Of a stretch of 19,120 bases of DNA, positions 14,550 to 19,120 are shown piece by piece. Source of the DNA: CAVQBJ01 sp963819075 (lineage in GTDB: Bacteria; Actinomycetota; Thermoleophilia; Solirubrobacterales; Solirubrobacteraceae). The notes under the pieces are model-generated. The model did no database searches and was not told the origin of the DNA. It saw nothing but the letters and a program-made list of their open reading frames with translations. The position numbers were made by a program, and so were the translations under genes. The stretch spans positions 1-19,120 of the forward strand of contig CAWFUP010000011.1 of NCBI GenBank assembly GCA_963819075.1, in the 5' to 3' direction. Each line of letters begins with the position of its first letter. The stretch's first letter is position 1.

Positions 14550-14585
14550 GGCGCGCGGCGCGCCTGCGCCCGCGCGCCGCGCGCC
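14550..14585. terminator. Perfect 14-bp-stem hairpin after the AAA ATPase gene
   Basis: Arms 14550-14563 and 14572-14585 are exact reverse complements (GGCGCGCGGCGCGC / GCGCGCCGCGCGCC) around an 8-nt loop. It begins seven bases after the TGA, so it is well placed to terminate the AAA transcript, although no T-run follows. Its 3' arm is also the first two modules of the 7-mer array and recurs exactly at 14663-14676. Confidence 0.55.
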
Positions 14586-14760
14586 GGGTGACGCGCGCCG
14601 GGTGACGCGGGCCGGGTGACGCGGGCCGGGTGACGCGGGCCGGGTGACGCGGGCCGGGTGACGCGCGCCGCGCGCCGCGGGCCGGGTGACGCGGGCCGGG
14701 TGACGCGGGCCGGGTGACGCGGGCCGGGTGACGCGGGCCGGGTGACGCGGGCCGGGTAAC
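14572..14760. repeat. Array of 27 contiguous 7-mers (mainly a 14-bp tandem repeat)
   Basis: 189 bp made only of 7-base modules: GCGGGCC, GGGTGAC and GCGCGCC. GGGTGAC recurs at 14586, 14600, 14614, 14628, 14642, 14656, 14684, 14698, 14712, 14726 and 14740, and as GGGTAAC at 14754. It alternates with GCGCGCC (first two times) or GCGGGCC (later). At 14663-14676 one 14-bp unit is replaced by GCGCGCC twice without loss of phase. The period is not a multiple of three and no coding frame is credible. Slippage during replication is the likely origin; a role in termination or DNA structure is possible. Confidence 0.85.
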
Positions 14761-14818
14761 GCGGCGGTGACCGGTGTGCCGGGCGGGTCAGAGGACGGAC
14801 GCGCGAGTGTGTCGCGCG
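14759..14818. repeat. Diverged direct repeat, copy 1
   Basis: About 60 bp beginning ACGCGGCGGTGACCGGTGTG and ending near CGCGCGAGTGTG. It aligns without gaps to 14904-14963, at roughly three-quarters identity by eye, with the best conservation at both ends. It contains a perfect hairpin, GACGCGCGA-GTGTG-TCGCGCGTC (14798-14820), that copy 2 lacks. Confidence 0.55.
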
Positions 14819-14834
14819 TCGGTTGCGGGTGCGC

Positions 14835-14897
14835 GGGTTGAGGGGTGTGCTGCCTTAGGCCCGCTGGGCGGGCGTAATCGAGCACACCCCGCGCCCG
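14835..14897. repeat. Nested inverted repeat (cruciform or structured RNA candidate)
   Basis: GGGGTGTGCT (14842-14851) pairs with AGCACACCCC (14881-14890), extended outward by GCGCGGG/CCCGCGC (about 14831-14837 with 14891-14899) across a small internal loop. The 29-nt interior holds GCCTTAGGC (14852-14860) and GCCCGC-TGG-GCGGGC (14859-14873). It lies midway between the two diverged direct repeats and between two convergent genes, so a terminator is the simplest reading; a small RNA is possible. Confidence 0.5.
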
Positions 14898-14903
14898 CGC
14901 GTG

Positions 14904-14963
14904 ACGCGGTGGTGACCGATGTGCCAGCCGCGCAACGAAACTGACACGCGAGTGTGCCCGGGC
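14904..14963. repeat. Diverged direct repeat, copy 2
   Basis: Begins ACGCGGTGGTGACCGATGTG and ends near CACGCGAGTGTG. It is the partner of 14759-14818, 145 bp downstream in the same orientation, and the two flank the nested inverted repeat. Confidence 0.55.
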
Positions 14964-15175
14964 GCCCCGCGGTGCGCCGCAACCGCAAGGGCGACCGGCC
15001 GCGCCGCGCCGCGCCCCGCGGTGCGCCGCAACCGCACCGGCGACCGGCCGCGCCCCACCGCGCCGCGCCCCGCGGTGCGCCGCAGCCGCACCGGCGACCG
15101 GCCGGGCCGCGCCGCGCCGCGCCGCGCGATCCCCCGCAACCGCACGGGCGACCGGCCGCACCGGCGACCGCGCCG
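14962..15175. repeat. Imperfect tandem array of four ~50-bp units
   Basis: Units begin at about 14962, 15011, 15065 and 15119. The shared core GCGCCCCGCGGTGCGCCGCA is seen in the first three (the third keeps the same bases through CCGCA), then an ACCGCACCGG-like word, then GCGACCGGCC at 14991, 15040, 15094 and 15148. Spacing is 49, 54 and 54 bp; the 5-bp differences come from extra GCGCC-type words at the junctions. The fourth unit has lost the GGTGCG part. It ends just before the LCP stop codon at 15181. Reading frames across it are Pro/Arg-rich on both strands and not credible. Confidence 0.75.
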
Positions 15176-15180
15176 ACCCC

Positions 15181-16653
15181 TCACCCCTTCATGAACTGCG
15201 CGACCGCCCGGTCCTTCTCGGCGGTCGACACGCTCAGCCCCTCCGACCCGTCCGGTAGGTACTCGTTGCCCGAGGGCAGCAGCTGGCGCGTCGGCGCGCT
15301 GCCGCCGGTGGCGAGCGCGGCAAACAGCCCCATCAGCGTCGGCCCGCTCATGTCCGAGATGATGGCCGGCGGCGCGTTCCAGGCCACAAGGGGGAGACGG
15401 AGGAACGCCGAGGGCGACTCGAGCTGATGCTGCATGTCCTGGAAGAGCGCCTGCTGAGAGCGCTCGCGCCCGAGGTCGTCCTCGCTCGGGTTACAGGCGT
15501 TGTGACGCGTGCGGGCGAGCACGAGCGCCTGCTCGCCGTTGAGGTGGTGCGTGCCCGCGGGCAGGACGAGCGTCTGGCCGCCATTGGCCACGCCGCCGCT
15601 GATGTTCGAGTTCACGCACCCGCCCGTGTAGGTGACCCCGCCCATCGCGTCGACGAGCGCCGGGAAGGAGCCGAAGTTGACGATCACGACGTGGTTGACG
15701 GGGATGCCGAGGTAGGACTTGACGATGCGGATCGCCCCCGCCGGCCCGCCGAAGGCGTACGCGGCGTTGATCTTCTGCAGCCCGTGCCCGGGGATGTCGA
15801 CGACCGTGTCGCGGGGGATCGACAGACGCGCCGAGGCTCCGCCGCCGGTGCGGATGAGCATCATCGTGTCCGAGCGCGAGGCCTGGGCGAACGCTCCGCC
15901 CTCCTTGCTGCCGGTCGGTCGCTGGTCGGAGCCGAGCACGAGGACGTTGTTGGCCGAGAACGGCAAGGGCCCGCCGGGGTCAAGCGCGGCCGCCACGTCG
16001 CTCGGGGGAGCGATGCGCTCGAAGTGCGAGCTGATGAGAAACAGGATCGCCGACAGCGCGACCCACCCGACGAGTAGCAGTCCGAGCCCGCCGAGCGCGC
16101 GGCGCCAGGTGATCCGCCGCCGCGCCGGGCGAACGTCGCCGAGGCCGAGCTCGTCGCGGCGGCCGGGCAGACGCAGGCGGGGGCGGGCCCGGTAGCGGCG
16201 GTAGGGCTCCTCGGGCGCGGCGGGGCGCTGGCGCGGCGGCGCGTCCCCGCCCGGCGCGGCCGGGCGCTCACGCGGAGGCGAACCCCCTGCGAGCGGGGCC
16301 GGGCGCCCGCGTGGCGGCGCGCCCCCGCCGGGCGCGACCGGGCGCTCACGCGGCGGCGCGCCCCCGCCGGGCGCGGGCGGGGGCCCGGGGGGCGGCGCTC
16401 CCCCGCCGGGCGGCGCCGGCGCATCGGCGGCGCCCCGCGCGGCCCGCTGGCGTGTCGGCGCCTCGGCCGCGCTCGACGCGCGCGGTGCCCGCGCCCAGGC
16501 CGAGGCGGCGGCCGTCGCGGCCGGCACCGGCGTCGCCGGTGCCCGCGAGGCTTCGGGCGGCCCCGACGGGGCGCGCCGGCGCGAAGCGCCGCCGGACCCG
16601 GGGGCCGGGGGAAGGGGCGGGCGGCCCGAGGGATTGTGCGAGTCGGAGCTCAT
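15181..16653 (-). CDS. LCP (LytR-CpsA-Psr) family cell-wall glycopolymer transferase
   Basis: 490-aa type II membrane protein. A long Pro/Gly/Arg-rich cytoplasmic N-terminus (1-185) includes five 13-residue repeats. One membrane helix (about 186-208) precedes the extracellular LCP domain (about 235-412). LCP motifs are clear: NNVLVLGSDQRP (235-246), ASRSDTMMLIR (258-268), RLSIPRDTVVDIPG (276-289), KINAAYAFGG (294-303), ALVLARTRHN (376-385) and DLGRERSQQ (393-401). The family attaches lipid-linked polymers to peptidoglycan (wall teichoic acid, arabinogalactan or similar); the polymer here is unknown. The ATG at 16653 follows TACAGA by five bases, a weaker version of the leaderless pattern. The frame open upstream to 16881 overlaps the next gene and is rejected. 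Length exceeds most LCP proteins because of the tail. Confidence 0.92.
   Translation of the reverse strand: MSSDSHNPSGRPPLPPAPGSGGASRRRAPSGPPEASRAPATPVPAATAAASAWARAPRASSAAEAPTRQRAARGAADAPAPPGGGAPPPGPPPAPGGGAPPRERPVAPGGGAPPRGRPAPLAGGSPPRERPAAPGGDAPPRQRPAAPEEPYRRYRARPRLRLPGRRDELGLGDVRPARRRITWRRALGGLGLLLVGWVALSAILFLISSHFERIAPPSDVAAALDPGGPLPFSANNVLVLGSDQRPTGSKEGGAFAQASRSDTMMLIRTGGGASARLSIPRDTVVDIPGHGLQKINAAYAFGGPAGAIRIVKSYLGIPVNHVVIVNFGSFPALVDAMGGVTYTGGCVNSNISGGVANGGQTLVLPAGTHHLNGEQALVLARTRHNACNPSEDDLGRERSQQALFQDMQHQLESPSAFLRLPLVAWNAPPAIISDMSGPTLMGLFAALATGGSAPTRQLLPSGNEYLPDGSEGLSVSTAEKDRAVAQFMKG
16219..16413 (-). repeat. Five 39-bp in-frame repeats in the LCP gene
   Basis: Encodes residues 81-145 as five units of 13 residues, consensus APGGGAPPRERPV (units at 81, 94, 107, 120 and 133). 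The first and fourth are most diverged. The period of 39 bp keeps the frame. It builds a basic, Pro-rich disordered tail on the cytoplasmic side of an LCP enzyme. Confidence 0.8.
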
Positions 16654-16720
16654 CGTGCTCTGTACAGGGTGGCGTGGCGGCGGCCGTCGGAGGGGTTCGC
16701 GCACGCGCGCGCGGGGATAT

Positions 16721-16740
16721 GGGCGGTCGCGGGGCCGCCC
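16721..16740 (-). terminator. Possible terminator hairpin after the GGDEF-EAL gene
   Basis: GGGCGG (16721-16726) and CCGCCC (16735-16740) pair around an 8-nt loop, starting 21 bases after the stop codon of the cyclic-di-GMP gene and before the LCP gene on the same strand. No T-run follows. The rest of this 107-bp gap shows nothing else definite. Confidence 0.35.
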
Positions 16741-16760
16741 CGATATGTAGCAGGGTTCGG

Positions 16761-18767
16761 CTAGGCAGCCTGCTCGCCGCAGTCGCGCGCGAGCAGTGCG
16801 GCGAACGCCTCGGCCGGCATCGGCCGGGCGAGCGCGTAGCCCTGCGCGGCCTCGCAGCGCTCCGCCACGAGTCCCTGCCATTCGGCCTCGGTCTCGACGC
16901 CCTCGGCGATCACGCGCAGGTCGAGGGCGCGGGCCATGGCGACGATCGCGGCGACGATCGGCTCGCGACCGATGTCGGTGCCGAGGCCCGACACGAAGCT
17001 GCGGTCGATCTTGACCACGTCGAGCGGAAGGTCACCGAGGCGGCTGAGCGAGGAGTGACCGGTGCCGAAGTCGTCGAGCATGAGCTGGATCCCGAGATCC
17101 TTGAGGTCCAGCAGCACCGACTCGGAGTGCTCGCCGGCCTCCATCAGCATGCTCTCGGTGAGCTCGAGGGCGAGCTGCTCCGGCGGCAGCCCAGTCTCTT
17201 CGAGTACCGCCGCGACTGTGTTACGCAGGCCGTGGCCGGATCCGTCGTAGGTCCCGAGCAGCTGGCGGGCCGACACGTTGACGCTGAGCGTGAGTCCATC
17301 GGCGGCTGGGTACCTGCGGCGCCAGGCCGACAGCGTCGTCGCCGCCGTGCGCAGCACCCATTCGCCGAGCTCGACGATCAGCCCGCTCTGCTCGGCCAGG
17401 GGGATGAATTCGTTCGGCGGGACGAGCCCGCGGCGCGGGTGTTCCCAGCGCACGAGCGCCTCGACCCCAAGCAGGCGGCGGTCGGGGATGCTGTAGAAGG
17501 GCTGGTAGTGCAGCAGCAGCTCGTCGCGTTCGATCGCGCCGTGCAGCTCTGACGCCGTGCGCATCCGCGCGACGGCCCGCTCGTGCATGGCCGGGGAGAA
17601 GCGCTCGATGGCGCCTCCGCCACGCTCCTTGGCCAGGTGCATCGCCGTGTCGGCGTCGCGCAGCATCGACTCGGCGGACGCGTCGCCGCCGGCGACGACA
17701 ACGCCGATGCTCGCCTTCATCGCGTGCTGGCGGCGGCCGAGCTTGACCGGCTCCTTGAGCGCGGCAACGACGCGATCGGCGAGCTCGAGCGCGTGCTCGT
17801 CGCTGACGATGCCCTCGCAGACGAGGGCGAACTCGTCGCCCCCGAGCCGAGCGATCGTGTCGCCGTCGCGGGCCGCGGCCTGCAGGCGAGGCGCGAGCGC
17901 GCACAGCAGCTGGTCGCCGTCGTCGTGCCCGAGCGAGTCGTTGATGAGCTTGAAGTTGTCGAGGTCGAACAGCAGCACCGCGGCCCCGCAGCGCTCACGG
18001 CGGGCGCGCTCGAGCGCCAGCTCGATGCGCTCGACGAACAGGCGCCGGTTGGGCAGCCCGGTCAGCTCGTCGTGCAGCGCCGCGTTGCGGTACTCCTCCT
18101 CGGCCTCGGAGCGTTCGATCGCCGTCGACAGGATGTGCGCGACCGACTGCAGGAAGTCGGCCTCCTCGGCACTGAACTGCCGTCGGGTGTGGATGAGACA
18201 CCGAGCAGGCCGAAGGGCCGGTCCCCGGTGCCGATGCGCGCGATCATGATGCTGGCGATGCCCATCGCGGCGAGCATCGGCCCATCGGGCTCGCGTCGCG
18301 CGGCGTCGGGGTCCATCTCGGGTCCGTCTCCGAGCGCCGCGAGCTGCCGGCGGTGGCGGTCGGTCAGCGGGATGCGCGGGAACCGAGCGACGCCGCCCGC
18401 GATGCCGGTGTAGGCGCTCATGACATACTCGGAGGTCTCCTCGTCGATGCTCATCACCCGATGCGGCGTCGACGCCCAGGGTCCGCTTGACGACGTCGAC
18501 GACGTCGGCGAGCAGCCGCGACGTGCTCGTGCCCTCGAGCGCGCGCCGGCCAAGCTCGGCGATCGCGCACTGCGCGTCGGCGTGGCGGCGAACGCGGGCC
18601 TCGGCGCGGCGCTGCTTGGTGACGTCAATGCAGATGGCCAGGCCGGCGACGGGGGTGCCGTTGTCGTCGAGCACCGGAGCGGCGTGCACCCAATGGACGT
18701 GGTCCTTGTAGTGCACGTCGAACTCGACGGCCTCGCCGCCCACGGCCGTGAGGAGCCCCGCGCGCAT
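16761..18767 (-). CDS. Longest surviving frame: diguanylate cyclase/phosphodiesterase (GGDEF-EAL)
   Basis: 668-codon open frame from an ATG at 18767 inside the PAS domain. It is the likely automatic gene call, but residues from about 105 to 190 are out of frame with the true GAF domain (His/Arg-rich nonsense). The rest is real. In the GGDEF domain (about 235-395) the motif RLGGDEF at 307-313 is intact, and an RDGD I-site lies five residues before GGDEF, so product inhibition is possible. In the EAL domain (about 405-655), GVEALVRWEHP (EAL at 436-438), NVSARQ, LELTES, DDFGTGHSS, VVKIDRSF and IAEGVETEAEW carry the usual catalytic and metal residues. Both enzymatic halves therefore look competent. 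The ancestral protein would be cytoplasmic, with PAS and GAF sensors and no membrane segment. If truly broken, translation of this part would need an internal start. Confidence 0.7.
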   Translation of the reverse strand: MRAGLLTAVGGEAVEFDVHYKDHVHWVHAAPVLDDNGTPVAGLAICIDVTKQRRAEARVRRHADAQCAIAELGRRALEGTSTSRLLADVVDVVKRTLGVDAASGDEHRRGDLRVCHERLHRHRGRRRSVPAHPADRPPPPAARGARRRTRDGPRRRATRARWADARRDGHRQHHDRAHRHRGPALRPARCLIHTRRQFSAEEADFLQSVAHILSTAIERSEAEEEYRNAALHDELTGLPNRRLFVERIELALERARRERCGAAVLLFDLDNFKLINDSLGHDDGDQLLCALAPRLQAAARDGDTIARLGGDEFALVCEGIVSDEHALELADRVVAALKEPVKLGRRQHAMKASIGVVVAGGDASAESMLRDADTAMHLAKERGGGAIERFSPAMHERAVARMRTASELHGAIERDELLLHYQPFYSIPDRRLLGVEALVRWEHPRRGLVPPNEFIPLAEQSGLIVELGEWVLRTAATTLSAWRRRYPAADGLTLSVNVSARQLLGTYDGSGHGLRNTVAAVLEETGLPPEQLALELTESMLMEAGEHSESVLLDLKDLGIQLMLDDFGTGHSSLSRLGDLPLDVVKIDRSFVSGLGTDIGREPIVAAIVAMARALDLRVIAEGVETEAEWQGLVAERCEAAQGYALARPMPAEAFAALLARDCGEQAA

Positions 18768-19032
18768 CTGATCGGCGTGCTCGGCGCTGAACAGGTCATC
18801 GACGCGCGCCCACTCGACGTCGCGCTCGGCCTCGAGAGATGCACGCGCAGCGCCTCGCCCTCGGCGAACAGGAAGCGCAGGTAACGTCGAACACGAGGAA
18901 GGTGCCGCCCGGAATCGCTCGCAGCATCACCCGCTGGGCATCGGACACCCCTTCGGCGAGCAGCGTCTCGAGAACGTCGATGCTCATGCCGACGGTGCCG
19001 GGGTCTGAGCCATGAGGTTCTTGTCGGCCCAT
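16761..19032 (-). pseudogene. PAS-GAF-GGDEF-EAL cyclic-di-GMP protein gene, interrupted by four single-base indels
   Basis: One gene read in five segments. Segment 1 starts at the ATG at 19032 (weak GAAGGG ten bases upstream; alternative ATG 18987) and runs to LVFDV. A missing base between 18883 and 18882 shifts it; restoring a G gives VDLRFLFAEGEAL, a normal PAS continuation. A second base is missing within 18839-18834, after which LEAERDVEWARVDDLF continues the PAS domain. One extra base in the CCC run at 18457-18459 breaks LGVDAAS|VMSIDEETSEY at the GAF start. A fourth base is missing near 18197, between the GAF segment FGLLGV and HTRRQFSAEEADFLQ. Correcting all four (+3, -1) gives 758 codons with no internal stop. 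Protein conservation continues across every break, so the damage is recent or an assembly error. Confidence 0.8.
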
Positions 19033-19120
19033 CGGGCGTGCGCCCTTCAGACACGTCTTATCGTCCTTGCTCGGTCATGCGCCGCCTTGGCGAGGGTCGG
19101 CCGCGGCAAAAGGCGCCTCG

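Noticed and set aside
14382..15161. 259-codon minus-strand frame with a repeated PARVTRPASPGPRH-like peptide
   Set aside because: The 14-residue peptide repeat is just the 14-bp DNA repeat read in three phases (42 bp); it starts inside the intergenic arrays and ends antisense to the AAA gene.
14572..15175. CRISPR array
   Set aside because: Repeat units are contiguous without unique spacers, periods of 14 and about 50 bp, and no cas genes are nearby.
14954..15427. 157-codon plus-strand frame rich in Pro and Arg over the second array
   Set aside because: It runs through the array into the antisense of the LCP gene; no start signal and no domain.
16654..16881. Upstream extension of the LCP frame
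   Set aside because: It overlaps the end of the cyclic-di-GMP gene and the intergenic hairpin, and its residues show no conserved pattern.
18420..18884. 154-codon plus-strand frame over the damaged sensor region
   Set aside because: The minus strand carries PAS and GAF sequence in this stretch once the indels are allowed for; the plus-strand frame is a shadow.
19055..19120. A further gene at the right edge
   Set aside because: No start, stop or motif supports one in the last 66 bases; it is probably the upstream region of the PAS-GAF-GGDEF-EAL gene.

Overview
The window is very G+C-rich, with strong third-position G/C bias, frequent GTG starts, 4-bp ATGA/GTGA gene overlaps and many genes that appear to be read from leaderless mRNAs. 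This fits a free-living high-GC actinobacterium. The mix of proteins (large secreted LamG protein, PAS-GAF-GGDEF-EAL protein, LCP protein with a Pro/Arg-rich tail) is reminiscent of Thermoleophilia/Solirubrobacterales, but that placement is inference. No tRNA, rRNA, CRISPR array, insertion sequence or phage gene was recognised.

Layout. (1) 6-1858, minus strand: a two-component operon (membrane HisKA_3 histidine kinase, NarL/LuxR-type response regulator). It is divergent from 2004-3850, plus strand: an ABC-2 exporter operon (DrrA-like ATPase and DrrB-like permease). The 145-bp gap between them holds candidate operator repeats, so the response regulator plausibly controls the exporter. (2) 3907-5243, plus strand: a small basic protein preceded by three heptamers with an exact 11-bp period, then a coupled pair of arrestin/Spo0M-like beta-sandwich proteins, the first membrane-anchored. 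(3) A strong hairpin at 5268-5333 separates these from convergent minus-strand genes: an alpha/beta hydrolase (5352-6191) and a 1273-aa secreted LamG protein (6411-10232). (4) 10322-11173, plus strand: an AraC-family regulator, divergent from the LamG gene. (5) 11180-12225, minus strand: a DUF167 protein and an M15-like peptidase lipoprotein, divergent from a secreted YkuD-type L,D-transpeptidase (12285-12941). (6) 13007-14542, plus strand: a Ycf46-like AAA ATPase. (7) 14543-15180: a gene-free, repeat-dense block between convergent genes. It holds a perfect 14-bp-stem hairpin, a 27-module array of 7-mers, a pair of diverged direct repeats around a nested hairpin, and a second array of about 50-bp units. 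(8) 15181-16653, minus strand: an LCP (LytR-CpsA-Psr) cell-wall enzyme with a 13-residue-repeat cytoplasmic tail. (9) 16761-19032, minus strand: a PAS-GAF-GGDEF-EAL cyclic-di-GMP gene whose sensory half is split by four single-base indels. Repairing all four restores one 757-codon frame.

Functionally the region combines envelope sensing and export, cell-wall remodelling (M15 peptidase, L,D-transpeptidase, LCP) and cyclic-di-GMP signalling. No established defence or mobile system is visible. The most unusual material is the structured repeat block at 14.5-15.2 kb, the phased heptamers at 3858-3886, the recurrent leaderless start architecture, and the frameshift cluster at 18.2-18.9 kb.
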